DNA of 58,045 nt, from the NCBI GenBank assembly GCA_964587165.1, contig CAZPKH010000009.1:1-58045 (forward strand), in the 5' to 3' direction. Both the position numbers and the translations under genes were made by a program. The notes under the pieces are model-generated. The model had not been told where the DNA came from. It saw only the letters and a list, made by a program, of their open reading frames with translations, and ran no database searches. This document shows, one piece after another, positions 32,957 to 41,825 of this stretch. The stretch is from CAZPKH01 sp964587165. Its GTDB lineage: Bacteria > Bacteroidota > Bacteroidia > Bacteroidales > Muribaculaceae. The first letter of the stretch is position 1; every line of letters begins with the position of its first letter.

Positions 32957-32975
32957 CTCTCCTTCGGGGAGTTTT
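32957..32975 (+). terminator. Possible intrinsic terminator after the polymerase gene
   Basis: CTCTCC (32957-32962) and GGGGAG (32966-32971) form a 6-bp stem (one G-U pair) with a 3-base loop, followed by TTTT. It lies in the 143-bp space between the polymerase-like gene and the next transferase. It could reduce transcription within the locus, or be ignored by UpxY-modified polymerase. Confidence 0.45.
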
Positions 32976-33022
32976 ACCATTTATTGTTTGAGGTGTCCAT
33001 CGCAAAATCTACGAATTAATTT

Positions 33023-33991
33023 ATGACATTGTTTGATTTTTTTGATAAATTGCGCGTATGGGGTAATCATAGGAACAGACTGCTTTCACGGCTCAAAATT
33101 TATGGTCTTTGGAACTGGACTGTTGCTATTACAGCAAATGCGGTTCTGCCATTATGGTTCAGACTCACAGCCGGGAAAAGAGGAAACTCTCTTACGGCAG
33201 AGAAAAGAGCGGGGCGACAGGTCGTAGTTTCCATGACTTCATTCCCCAAGCGTTTACCCAAATTATGGTTGGGGGTGGAAACCATATTGCGACAGACGGT
33301 CAAACCGGATCGTTTTATTCTGTATCTTACGGCATCACAAGTGCCCGACGGAGTGGAATCATTGCCAAAATCTCTATTAAAGCTACGTGATCGTGGGCTT
33401 GAGATTCAGTTAGTGCCGGATCAGATACGCTCGCATACGAAATATTTCTATGCGATGCAGCAATTTCCGGATGATACTGTTATAACTGTCGACGATGATC
33501 TGTTTTATCGATCAGACCTTATCGAGGCTCTCCTCAATAATGCTGATAATCATCCGGGATGCGTGGTCGCCAACTGGACAAAATCAATTATCAAAGGGCG
33601 GCTAAATTATAATGAATGGCCTGATACAGATACTCCCGGCGAATCCAAGAATCGGCTGATTTTAGGTGTGTCGAGCGTGCTGTATCCACCCGGTGTACTT
33701 CATAAGGATGCTTATAATGTAGAGGCGATACAAACTCTTACCCTTACAGCCGATGATGTGTGGATAACAGCAATGTTGCTCAAGCAAGGTACACCGGTAT
33801 ACAAAACAGAGTATTCATACAATTATCTACCGATACTTATCCGCAATAATGAGACCTTGATCTCCGGAAATTATGTGAGAAATCAGAAATGCGTCGATGC
33901 CATTAATGCATATTATGAGCGCAAAGGCGAGGCGCGGCCTTTTATTGATCTTATCGGAATCGAGTCAGAGGATAAGGATACTGAACATTGA
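33023..33991 (+). CDS. Putative glycosyltransferase with a DDD metal-site motif
   Basis: This 322-residue protein shows a GT-A-like pattern but is not a standard GT2. It has VVVSMTSFPKRLPKLWLGVETILRQTVKPDRFILYL (about 70-105), TVITVDDDLFYRSDLIEAL (about 155-172; the Asp triplet is the probable metal site) and TADDVWITAMLL near 256. This family occurs in Bacteroidetes polysaccharide loci. It has no membrane helix. It lies directly after the non-coding break at 32880-33022 and before a GT2 gene. The transferase role is very likely; donor and linkage are unknown. Confidence 0.75.
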   Translation: MTLFDFFDKLRVWGNHRNRLLSRLKIYGLWNWTVAITANAVLPLWFRLTAGKRGNSLTAEKRAGRQVVVSMTSFPKRLPKLWLGVETILRQTVKPDRFILYLTASQVPDGVESLPKSLLKLRDRGLEIQLVPDQIRSHTKYFYAMQQFPDDTVITVDDDLFYRSDLIEALLNNADNHPGCVVANWTKSIIKGRLNYNEWPDTDTPGESKNRLILGVSSVLYPPGVLHKDAYNVEAIQTLTLTADDVWITAMLLKQGTPVYKTEYSYNYLPILIRNNETLISGNYVRNQKCVDAINAYYERKGEARPFIDLIGIESEDKDTEH

Positions 33992-33997
33992 GTATTG

Positions 33998-34963
33998 ATG
34001 GATCTTACTGTTGCGATATGCGTTTATAATGCGGCGCGATGGCTGCCGCGCGCCCTGCAGAGTGTTTCGGCACAGACACGCTCCGACTTTCGCCTGATGA
34101 TCATCGACGACTGTTCCACTGACGGATCTGCTAATGTCGTGCGCCGTTATTTTGAGGAGCATCCGCGTCAGTATGAGTTAGTGCAATTCGACTCCAATCA
34201 TGGGATCGCTTACGGGCGATCGTATGCCGAGCGGCATGCCACAACTCGTTATATCATGATGCTGGATGCCGACGACATACTTCTGCCGGAAGCAGTCGAA
34301 AGGATGTATACGGCTATCGCGGCCGACTCCCGTCTTATGGCTGTAGGGTGCCATCTTGCCTATGTGGATGCCGACGATAAACCCTTAGGAGGCGGGCTCT
34401 TTCTTGGAGAGACATCTGTCGAAGGGTTTGCCAAGAAGGCTTCCGAGGGGAAGTTGATTTTTATGCAACCTACTGCTGTGGTCGATCGCGAAGCATCCCT
34501 CCGCGCCGGAGGTTATCGTGCCGGTGGTTTCGACCGAGGCGATGGAGTGCGGTGGGCCGATTTTTGCGAAGATCTCGACCTTTGGACACGCATGTCCGAC
34601 AAATATGCCGACGGTCGCGCTATCATAGTAATACCGCGTGTGCTCGCCTACTACCGTAAGCTCGGCGAGGGACTGTCGGCCAACACCGAGCGCATGATGG
34701 TGAAGATGCGCTTCGTCAAGACCAACGTGCGGCGTCGGCGAGCCGGCGAGCCGGAGCTCTCGTTCGCTGAGTTTTACGACACGCTTACCCCCTCCGACCT
34801 GCGTCGAATACACCGTGAAGCCGAGGCCGCCACGGCTGTGCGCCATGCCGCCGCACATCTTCGCCGGAGGCACCCCTTCCAAGCCATCGGATGCGTATTC
34901 CGCTCCTTATGGTACAAACCGGGATATATATTTGAAAAAATACGTAAAAATCTGATACATTAG
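33998..34963 (+). CDS. Family 2 glycosyltransferase
   Basis: This GT2 enzyme of 321 residues starts at the ATG at 33998 (MDLTVAICVYNAARWLPRALQSV). Motifs: LMIIDDCSTDGSANVV (about 31-46), YIMMLDADDILLPEA (about 86-100) and FCEDLDLWTRM (about 189-199). The C-terminal part is Arg- and Ala-rich (RRIHREAEAATAVRHAAAHLRRR), suggesting an amphipathic, membrane-associated helix. Base composition is again GC-rich from here onward, as in the first third of the cluster. The next gene starts 3 bases after the stop. Confidence 0.87.
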   Translation: MDLTVAICVYNAARWLPRALQSVSAQTRSDFRLMIIDDCSTDGSANVVRRYFEEHPRQYELVQFDSNHGIAYGRSYAERHATTRYIMMLDADDILLPEAVERMYTAIAADSRLMAVGCHLAYVDADDKPLGGGLFLGETSVEGFAKKASEGKLIFMQPTAVVDREASLRAGGYRAGGFDRGDGVRWADFCEDLDLWTRMSDKYADGRAIIVIPRVLAYYRKLGEGLSANTERMMVKMRFVKTNVRRRRAGEPELSFAEFYDTLTPSDLRRIHREAEAATAVRHAAAHLRRRHPFQAIGCVFRSLWYKPGYIFEKIRKNLIH

Positions 34964-34966
34964 ACA

Positions 34967-36292
34967 ATGGATACTTCTGTATCGCAACATATCGCTCAGA
35001 CTGTCGGGCTTCTCAACGAGCATGCCGACTATGCCGTGCTCCGCAATTATGAAGGGCTACCCGATCACAATAACTCACGCGACTGCGACATAATCATCAC
35101 CCACCGGTCGCTCAAGAGTGTTCGCCCATTGTTGCTCAAGTTGTGGGCCGACACCGGCTGGAGTATCCTTGTATATCTCAATTCCGACCGTCTGATCACT
35201 TTTGTCACAGCTCGCCTCGACGGCACCTCGCTGAGCTTGATGCAGTGGGACTTCTTCGTCGACACCTCCGTGTGGGGTATCCGCCTGATGAGTGCTGAGG
35301 AGTTTTTGGCCACGCGCCGCTTTAACGGCTTTTTATGGCATGTTGATGACTCAGCGCGATTCCTTGATAAATATCTATACAACAGGGCTGTAGGCGCGCC
35401 ATACCCCGCCAAGTATGCAGCCGAGCGCGCCATTGCCGAGCATCATCCTGCCGTCGAAGCAAAAATTAAGGAGCTCTTTGGCGTAAATACCGTGGCCGAA
35501 GGCGATCGGGTGGGTGGCCGTAAGTTGCTTTTCCGGGCTATAGGATGGAATCTTAGGCATCGGCCCCTTGCACTGATAGCCGGCGTGTGCCGCTTCCTTT
35601 ATACCTTCGTTGCCAACTATTTCCGGTCGTCCACCGGGTTTTCAATAGGATTCACTGGTCCCGACGGTGCTGGCAAGACCACCGTGATCGACGGCATGAT
35701 CGAGGCCACAGGATCCGTATTTGCAAAGGCCCATGTCTATATGCACTTCCGCCCGGCACTCTTCGGCAATCTCGGCGACGTGGCTCACCGCGCCCATATC
35801 TCCGGCGAGCCTGATCGCCGCTACGACAAGCCCCATCGCGGCGGACGCACCGGCACGCTCAGCTCCCTGCTCCGCTTGGCGTATTATACCGCCGACTATA
35901 TCTCCGGCTACTTCCTGCGCGTAAAGACCGCAACCCGCATCACACGCCTTGTGATATTCGACCGCTATTTCACCGACATAATCTGCGATTCGCGCCGCTC
36001 GCGCATCTACCTCCCCCTGCGCTTCCTCTACGGGTGGTACCGCTGCCTTATCCCTACACTCGACTACAACATCCTCCTTACCGCCGATACCGCGCGCATA
36101 CTTGCCCGAAAGGCCGAGCTCGATGCTGAAGGGATTGCGGCCATCAATGCGCGTATCGACTATCTCGCCTCCAAGCCAGGTTTCTGGCGCGTCACCAACG
36201 ATACAACACCCGACCAGGCCGTTGCCCGGATTTGGCGTATCGTGATCGAAGGTCAGAGTCGACGCAATCGCAAACGGCTGCATCTCAAATGA
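34967..36292 (+). CDS. Nucleotidyltransferase-like domain fused to a thymidylate-kinase-like P-loop kinase
   Basis: I do not recognise a characterised homologue. The 441-residue protein has two parts. Residues 1-160 resemble a minimal nucleotidyltransferase fold (LLNEHADYAVLRNYEGLP, then RDCDIII with the acidic pair, and LMQWDFFVD). Residues 220-430 form a P-loop kinase domain of thymidylate-kinase type: FTGPDGAGKTTVIDGM (K237), IFDRYFTDIICDSRR (about 326-340) and a lid-like basic stretch, ending with NDTTPDQAVARIW. A short hydrophobic stretch (about 197-215) links them. Its ends overlap or nearly touch neighbouring polysaccharide genes. A role in phosphorylating a sugar or a lipid-linked glycan is plausible but unproven; true thymidine kinase activity seems unlikely. 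Confidence 0.7.
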   Translation: MDTSVSQHIAQTVGLLNEHADYAVLRNYEGLPDHNNSRDCDIIITHRSLKSVRPLLLKLWADTGWSILVYLNSDRLITFVTARLDGTSLSLMQWDFFVDTSVWGIRLMSAEEFLATRRFNGFLWHVDDSARFLDKYLYNRAVGAPYPAKYAAERAIAEHHPAVEAKIKELFGVNTVAEGDRVGGRKLLFRAIGWNLRHRPLALIAGVCRFLYTFVANYFRSSTGFSIGFTGPDGAGKTTVIDGMIEATGSVFAKAHVYMHFRPALFGNLGDVAHRAHISGEPDRRYDKPHRGGRTGTLSSLLRLAYYTADYISGYFLRVKTATRITRLVIFDRYFTDIICDSRRSRIYLPLRFLYGWYRCLIPTLDYNILLTADTARILARKAELDAEGIAAINARIDYLASKPGFWRVTNDTTPDQAVARIWRIVIEGQSRRNRKRLHLK

Positions 36293-37383
36293 AGGTAGTA
36301 GCGTTCTACCTGCCGCAGTTCTATCCTACGCCCACCAACTCCAGATGGTATGGCGAAGGGTTTACCGAATGGACCAACGTCCGTCGTGCCCGCGTATTGT
36401 TCCGCGGCCACCGGCAGCCGCGTGTCCCGGCAGAGTTAGGGTACTACGACCTGCGCCGCAAGGATGTGCGTCTGCGCCAGGCGGAGCTTGCCCGCGAGGC
36501 CGGTATCGCCGGATTCTGCTACTATCACTACTGGTTCGGGCAAGGGCGCACCGAGCTCGACCTTCCGCTTAAACTTATGCTTGGCGAGCGCGAGGTCGAT
36601 ACGCCGTTCTGCCTCTGCTGGGCAAACGAGTCGTGGCACTCGAAATTCTGGAAGCCTGACGCTCAATGTGTTCCTAAACTTATCGTCGAGCAGCGTTATG
36701 ACGATCCGGCAGGCATCGAGAAGCACTTCTTTGAGCTTCTCCCCGCATTTTCCGACCCCCGCTATATGCGACACCACGGTCGGCTCATATTCATGATCTA
36801 TCGCCCTGACAGCTTTCCGGATTTGCGCGCCTTTACTGACCAATGGCGCGCGCTTGCCCGAAAGCATCTCGGTGCCGATTTCTTCTTCATAGGCCACGCA
36901 CTCGACGATGCCGCCGTGGCTCGCTGTTTCGGGTATGGACTTGACGGAGCCAATATAATGCGCAAGGACGACTACTGCAAGCATTGGCGATACAATAACC
37001 CGGTGCTGACCGCTGTCAATAAACTCCGCCGTGCCCTCGGGCAAGCTCCGTACCACTACGACTATAGCGGCGTGGCACAATATTTCGTCGATGCTGCAGG
37101 CCCTGAAGCGACCGATCCGAGAGTGTTTCCCACGATAATACCCAACTGGGATCATACCCCCCGCAGCGGTAAGCGAGGTTCAGCTTTTACCGGCTCGACC
37201 CCGAAGGCTTTCGGACGTCATCTTGCACAGGTAAAGGCTCTTCTGGAGCCTCGGCACCCTGACGACCGTCTGGCCTTTCTGCTGTCGTGGAACGAATGGG
37301 GTGAAGGCAACTATATCGAACCCGATACCCGCTACGGGCACGGGTATTTACAAGAATTACACCGCCAATTATCTGTAAAATGA
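36289..37383 (+). CDS. WbsX-like glycosyltransferase (GH99-like domain)
   Basis: WbsX proteins form a glycosyltransferase-associated family with a GH99-like TIM-barrel fold, common in O-antigen and capsule loci. The 364-residue protein starts MKVVAFYLPQFYPTPTNSRW and has YGEGFTEWTNVRRA, GIAGFCYYHYWFGQGR, FCLCWANESW (about 106-115), PNWDHTPR and LLSWNEWGEGNYIEPD (about 333-348), all family marks. The ATG at 36289 overlaps the previous stop (ATGA). Whether such proteins make or break glycosidic bonds is not settled by sequence. Context favours assembly. Confidence 0.85.
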   Translation: MKVVAFYLPQFYPTPTNSRWYGEGFTEWTNVRRARVLFRGHRQPRVPAELGYYDLRRKDVRLRQAELAREAGIAGFCYYHYWFGQGRTELDLPLKLMLGEREVDTPFCLCWANESWHSKFWKPDAQCVPKLIVEQRYDDPAGIEKHFFELLPAFSDPRYMRHHGRLIFMIYRPDSFPDLRAFTDQWRALARKHLGADFFFIGHALDDAAVARCFGYGLDGANIMRKDDYCKHWRYNNPVLTAVNKLRRALGQAPYHYDYSGVAQYFVDAAGPEATDPRVFPTIIPNWDHTPRSGKRGSAFTGSTPKAFGRHLAQVKALLEPRHPDDRLAFLLSWNEWGEGNYIEPDTRYGHGYLQELHRQLSVK

Positions 37384-38585
37384 AAATATTTGTCAGCGCT
37401 TATGCCTGTGAGCCCGGACTCGGCAGCGAGATCGGGGTTGGGTGGCATTGGGTGCTCGAGATGGCGCGCCGGAACCGGCTGTGGGTGCTCACTCGCACCA
37501 GCAACCGTGCCCGGATCGAAGCCTGGTATGCCGAGCATCCCGAAGCTCCTCATATTGAGTTTGTATACTTCGATCTGCCACAGTGGGCGCGCCGGTGGAA
37601 GAAAGGGTTGCGCGGCGTACGCACCTACTACAATCTTTGGATACGGCTGAGCGACAGCTTGGTGCGACGCACTATGCAGCAGAACGACATCCGACTGTTT
37701 CATCATATCACCTACGGCAACGCAATGTGGCCGGTGTCGCGCTCCGGCTCCCGGCATACCATGGTATGGGGGCCGATCGGGGGACTTGAAACCATCCCTG
37801 CGGCTTACACGCGCTACTATTCATGGCGCGAACGGCTGCGTGAGTCAGTGCGCCGTGTTGCGGTCGCCCTGACCCGATTATCGCCCGGATTCCGGCGTCG
37901 CTGCCACCGTGCGGATGTGATACTTTGCAAGACTGAGGTCACACGCCAAAGCATACCTGCCCGCTACCGTGATAAAGCTGTGATGATGACCGATGTAGCC
38001 CCCGATTCGTCTGCATCGGGTGTGGCTGCACCTCTTCCCGAGGGTGCGCCCCGTTTTATAGCAGTAGGCCGATTGGATGCTTGGCGAGGATTTGACATTG
38101 CCATCGAGGCTTTTGCGCGCGCATCGCTGCCGGGTGCCACACTTACAATCGTGGGTAAAGGCCCCGATGCCGGGCGACTCAAAGCGTTGGCAGCCGATCT
38201 CGATGTGGCCGACAAGGTGGTATTCACCGGTGGAGTGAGCATGGAGCGATACTATGAGCTGATGGGAGAATCGTCGGTGGTGGTCAACCCTGCGCTGAAA
38301 GAGGGGGCCGTCACCGTGGCGTTCGATGCCATGGCTATGGGACGTCCGCTGATAGCCGTCGATACTACAGGCTACACACGGTATTTCCATTCATCATACT
38401 CTGTGGTGCTTCCGCTCGGTAGGCGCGACGTCCTTATCGCCGACATGGCAGCCGCTATGCGTCGTATGGCAGATCCTGCCGTACGTGCGGCTATGGGTCG
38501 TGAGGCAGCAAAAGCCGCTACAGAGTATTCGTGGACGACTCATGGCGAAGAAATCAATAAGATATTTTCCGGTTTATGTCGCTGA
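37380..38585 (+). CDS. Family 4 glycosyltransferase
   Basis: This GT-B enzyme of 401 residues opens with KIFVSAYACEPGLGSEIGVGWHWVLEMAR, the typical GSE-x-x-VGW donor loop of a GT4 branch. The C-terminal domain shows FIAVGRLDAWRGFDIAIEAF, LTIVGKGPDAGRLKAL, VVFTGGVSMERYYELM and VVNPALKEGAVTVAFDAMAMGRPLIAVD (the E-x7-D variant near 305). It is GC-rich. It starts inside the WbsX stop (ATGA), and its stop lies 10 bases inside the following kinase-like gene. The tight packing indicates translational coupling. Confidence 0.88.
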   Translation: MKIFVSAYACEPGLGSEIGVGWHWVLEMARRNRLWVLTRTSNRARIEAWYAEHPEAPHIEFVYFDLPQWARRWKKGLRGVRTYYNLWIRLSDSLVRRTMQQNDIRLFHHITYGNAMWPVSRSGSRHTMVWGPIGGLETIPAAYTRYYSWRERLRESVRRVAVALTRLSPGFRRRCHRADVILCKTEVTRQSIPARYRDKAVMMTDVAPDSSASGVAAPLPEGAPRFIAVGRLDAWRGFDIAIEAFARASLPGATLTIVGKGPDAGRLKALAADLDVADKVVFTGGVSMERYYELMGESSVVVNPALKEGAVTVAFDAMAMGRPLIAVDTTGYTRYFHSSYSVVLPLGRRDVLIADMAAAMRRMADPAVRAAMGREAAKAATEYSWTTHGEEINKIFSGLCR

Positions 38586-39670
38586 TTGATAAAATATTGG
38601 TTAACGGATCCGAGCGCTTCTATACAATACGCAACGCTCACGGCAAGGAGTGGATCATGCCGGCACGCAATATGCGTACTGCCATGGCCCTGTATCAGCC
38701 GGGAAGTGCTAACGGTCATAGGCTTAAGCGCTGGTTTCCGATGCTTCATCGCTTTGCTCCGGTGCGCCGCCGCCTGGGCGTGGAAACACGCCGCGTGCAG
38801 TTGCATCCGCAGCTCCAGTCGGCCGTAGCCGAGGCTTTTGGTACTGATAGATTTGAGTGGAGCATATTCGGAGGGACTCCTTGTGTGCATCAGAAGATCA
38901 CGATGCAGATATTCAGCGGAGCCAAACTTTTGGGGTATGTGAAGCTGACTGACTCCGACGAGGTGCGTGCCCTCTTTGACCACGAGCAGCGAGTGCTCGA
39001 TACACTCTCTGCCGCGGAAGAAACAGCCGGAAAATCCGTAGCTCACCCCGAAATATTATACTGCGGTTATCTGACGGAAGCAGGCGTGCATATGCTGATT
39101 CAGACCACCTCTAAAACCCTTGATTCCGTAGAGCAGCATGCCTGGACAGAAGCTCACTCACGCTATGTCGACACTCTTGCTGCGATAACGACTCGCCCGG
39201 TGAAGTATGAGGATTCGGACTTTTACCGCGTGATACATGATATTGATCCCTATCTCCCGTACCTTGCTTCGGAGTATCAGGATATCATCCGCCGGAGTCG
39301 TGATGCTATCGATCGCGACATGTCGGGGAGACTCCTGCCGATGGGTATATTCCATGGCGACTTCACGCCGTGGAATATGGTACTGCTCCACACCGGCGAA
39401 ATTTTCGCATTCGACTGGGAGTATTCGCAGCTAAGCTACCCTATAGGGCTTGACCGCTGGCACTTCACTATCCAGTCGGCCATCTTCGAGAGCCCTCTCA
39501 GCCATGATGAGATTGTAGATAAATTAAAACCTTATCTTCACGACACTACGCTCCGTCTCTATCTGCTCAGCGTCATTTCACATTTCACAAAGCGCGAGCG
39601 GGGGCGCTTCTCCGGCGATCTGGAGCTTTCGCTGAAGCTTTGGTGCACACTTTTGTCCTTATGCCAATGA
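38576..39670 (+). CDS. Aminoglycoside-phosphotransferase-like (APH/choline kinase fold) protein
   Basis: The C-terminal half of this 364-residue protein has the catalytic loop of the APH/choline-kinase fold: FHGDFTPWN (H260, D262, N267) and the metal-binding IFAFDWEYS (D280). The N-terminal part has a plausible nucleotide lobe with YVKL around residue 122. Members of this fold in polysaccharide loci are assumed to phosphorylate small hydroxyl compounds or sugars; none is named here. It overlaps the previous GT4 by 10 bases and the next by an ATGA. With the P-loop protein at 34967 it makes two kinase-like enzymes in about 5 kb, suggesting a phosphorylated component of the glycan. Confidence 0.72.
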   Translation: MSLIDKILVNGSERFYTIRNAHGKEWIMPARNMRTAMALYQPGSANGHRLKRWFPMLHRFAPVRRRLGVETRRVQLHPQLQSAVAEAFGTDRFEWSIFGGTPCVHQKITMQIFSGAKLLGYVKLTDSDEVRALFDHEQRVLDTLSAAEETAGKSVAHPEILYCGYLTEAGVHMLIQTTSKTLDSVEQHAWTEAHSRYVDTLAAITTRPVKYEDSDFYRVIHDIDPYLPYLASEYQDIIRRSRDAIDRDMSGRLLPMGIFHGDFTPWNMVLLHTGEIFAFDWEYSQLSYPIGLDRWHFTIQSAIFESPLSHDEIVDKLKPYLHDTTLRLYLLSVISHFTKRERGRFSGDLELSLKLWCTLLSLCQ

Positions 39671-40734
39671 AACTTGCCGCATATCATCTGCTGAACGACC
39701 GCAGCGGTTCGCCGCGAGTGCTCCATACCGTGCTCTCAGGGCTGGCAAAGAGGGACGTAAAGATTGAGCTGACGACATCTTCCGACGGGCCTCTCGACGA
39801 TCTTCCGGTGTCGCGTCGCAGCTATCGCTACAATTTTTCGCAAAGCGGCGCCGTGACGATGATGCGCTATTGCGGTGTGCAGGTTCGCACTTTCTTCAGT
39901 GCTCTGCGGCATATATTCCGGCCGCGCACACTATTCTATATCAACACCCTTCTGCCGGTAGGCCCCGCGTTGGCCGCACGTCTAACGGGCCACCGTGTGG
40001 TGTATCACTACCATGAGAATGCCGATGCCAAGGGTGTAGTGTACCGCACGCTGGCTGCCGCAATGCAACGCTTGGCTCACCGTATCATCTGCGTGTCGGA
40101 GTATCAGGCTTCGTTCCTGCGGCGCAGGGATAAGATCACGGTGATACCCAATGCTGTGCCGCAGGAGCTTGCTGATAAACTGAATCCCAATCCGGAGGAA
40201 GCCTTCGGACGTCGCAATGTGCTGATGCTGGCTTCCTTGAAAGGGTATAAGGGCACGGCGGAGTTCGTTGAGTTGGCACGACGCTTGCCCAATATCAGCT
40301 TCACTCTTGTGCTGAATGAAACTCCCGAGGCCGTTGAGACGCATTTTGCCGAGATCAAGCTCCCGGAAAACCTTGCCGTACACCCCCGCACCGACGATGT
40401 GGCAGCCTACTACAACGAAGCATCGATCGTTCTGAACCTGAGCAACCCTCGAGAGGTCGTAGAGACCTTCGGCCTCACTGCTCTTGAAGCTATGACGGCC
40501 GGACTTCCGGTCATCGTCCCTCCTGTCGGTGGTATAGCCGAGATGGTGACCGACGGTGAGAACGGCTACCGCATTGATCCTGCTGAGGTAGAGCGTATAG
40601 CCGCGACAATCAATAATATGTTGTCCGACCGCACGTTATATATGAGGTTGAGCCGGGGGGCTCTCGATGTAGCATCGAGGTTCAGTGCATCCGCTCAGGT
40701 TGAGGCCATTCACTCTTTATTGCAATCATTATGA
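39667..40734 (+). CDS. Family 4 glycosyltransferase
   Basis: This is a GT-B enzyme of about 355 residues. The start is the ATG at 39667 (MKLAAYHLLNDRSGSPRVLHTVL), which overlaps the previous stop as ATGA; an ATG two codons earlier is possible. Motifs: VYHYHENADAKGVVYR, RIICVSEYQASFLRRRDKITVIPNAVP, VLMLASLKGYKGTAEFVELAR, and the C-terminal VVETFGLTALEAMTAGLPVIVPPVGGIAEMVTDGENGY block (E-x7-E motif around 268-276). This is a standard capsule GT4. It ends with an ATGA overlap to the DUF1972 transferase. Confidence 0.88.
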   Translation: MKLAAYHLLNDRSGSPRVLHTVLSGLAKRDVKIELTTSSDGPLDDLPVSRRSYRYNFSQSGAVTMMRYCGVQVRTFFSALRHIFRPRTLFYINTLLPVGPALAARLTGHRVVYHYHENADAKGVVYRTLAAAMQRLAHRIICVSEYQASFLRRRDKITVIPNAVPQELADKLNPNPEEAFGRRNVLMLASLKGYKGTAEFVELARRLPNISFTLVLNETPEAVETHFAEIKLPENLAVHPRTDDVAAYYNEASIVLNLSNPREVVETFGLTALEAMTAGLPVIVPPVGGIAEMVTDGENGYRIDPAEVERIAATINNMLSDRTLYMRLSRGALDVASRFSASAQVEAIHSLLQSL

Positions 40735-41825
40735 CAAAAGTAGCTATAATAGGTACTCAAGGTGTACCGGCAGCCTACGGCGGATTCGAGACACTCGTCG
40801 AGAATCTGTTGGGCGATAATTGCCCGGCCGACGTTGAGTACACAGTATTCTGCTCGTCGAAAGAGCAGAAAGAGCGTCCGGCAGAGTACAAGGGCGCACG
40901 GCTCAGATATGTACCACTGCGGTCGCATGGAGCTCAGAGCATACCTTACGACATTGTACAGATGATACGCGCAGCGCGCGGTTACGACGTGCTCTTGGTG
41001 CTCGGCACCTCCGGTTGCTCCTTCCTGCCTCTGCTCAGGCTCATGATGAAGCGAGGCACTCGACTTGTGGTGAATATCGACGGCCTCGAACATCGCCGCG
41101 ACAAGTGGGGTCGCAATGCCCGAAAGCTGCTGCTTTATTCCGAAAAGCAAGCAGTACGGATAGCCGACAGTGTGATTGCCGACAATGAAGGTATCGCACA
41201 GTATGTCCGCACGACCTATGGCATAGAGCCCGCGATGATAGCATACGGTGGCGACCATGCACTGCGCACCCTCCCGCCGCAAGCTGTGGCCGATACGCTC
41301 CGTCGCTACGGTCTTGAGCCCCGGAAATATGCCGTGACGGTGTGCCGCGTGGAGCCCGAAAACAACTGCCACATGACTCTTGAGGCGTTTGCGGCCGACG
41401 ATGCCCCGATGCCTTTGGTTTTCATAGGCAACTGGGATCACGGCGACTACGGCCGCCGGCTCAAGGCCCGGTATGCCGGTCACCCCAACATACATATCCT
41501 CGATCCGATATACGATCTCGACACACTCTACGCCCTGCGCACTCAGGCAGCCCTCTATATCCACGGACATTCGGCCGGGGGGACTAACCCGTCGCTTGTC
41601 GAAGCTATGTTTGCAGGTATTCCGATAGCATGCTACGATGTGGTATACAATCGCGCCACAACATACGACCACGCCTACTATTTTGCCGATGCACCGGCGT
41701 TAAGAGCCATTGCACGCCGCTCTGACCTCGACGGTGCGGAGATGCTGCGCCTGGCCGAGGAGCATTATACCTGGGCAACGATTGCACGGCAGTATTGTCA
41801 ACTTTACACCTCACCCCGAAAATGA
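40731..41825 (+). CDS. DUF1972-type family 4 glycosyltransferase (rhamnosyltransferase-like)
   Basis: The 364-residue protein begins VAIIGTQGVPAAYGGFETLVENLL, the hallmark of the DUF1972 N-terminal domain. It is found in capsule transferases such as the pneumococcal WchF/Cps2T group, where rhamnose is often added. The C-terminal GT4 domain has YAVTVCRVEPENNCHMTLEAF, LVFIGNWDHGDYGRRL and YIHGHSAGGTNPSLVEAMFAGIPIACYDVVYNR (E-x-M region near 286). It is the last clear polysaccharide gene of the long cluster. Its stop overlaps the rlmN start by ATGA, joining the capsule operon to housekeeping genes. The rhamnose donor is only a family-level guess. Confidence 0.88.
   Translation: MTKVAIIGTQGVPAAYGGFETLVENLLGDNCPADVEYTVFCSSKEQKERPAEYKGARLRYVPLRSHGAQSIPYDIVQMIRAARGYDVLLVLGTSGCSFLPLLRLMMKRGTRLVVNIDGLEHRRDKWGRNARKLLLYSEKQAVRIADSVIADNEGIAQYVRTTYGIEPAMIAYGGDHALRTLPPQAVADTLRRYGLEPRKYAVTVCRVEPENNCHMTLEAFAADDAPMPLVFIGNWDHGDYGRRLKARYAGHPNIHILDPIYDLDTLYALRTQAALYIHGHSAGGTNPSLVEAMFAGIPIACYDVVYNRATTYDHAYYFADAPALRAIARRSDLDGAEMLRLAEEHYTWATIARQYCQLYTSPRK

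Noticed and set aside
34967..36292. Housekeeping thymidylate kinase
   Set aside because: The P-loop part resembles the family, but the extra nucleotidyltransferase-like domain, the length and the position within overlapping capsule genes argue against a dTMP role.
36436..37155. 239-codon minus-strand frame opposite the WbsX gene
   Set aside because: It has no recognisable motif, while the plus strand has clear WbsX signatures over the full length.
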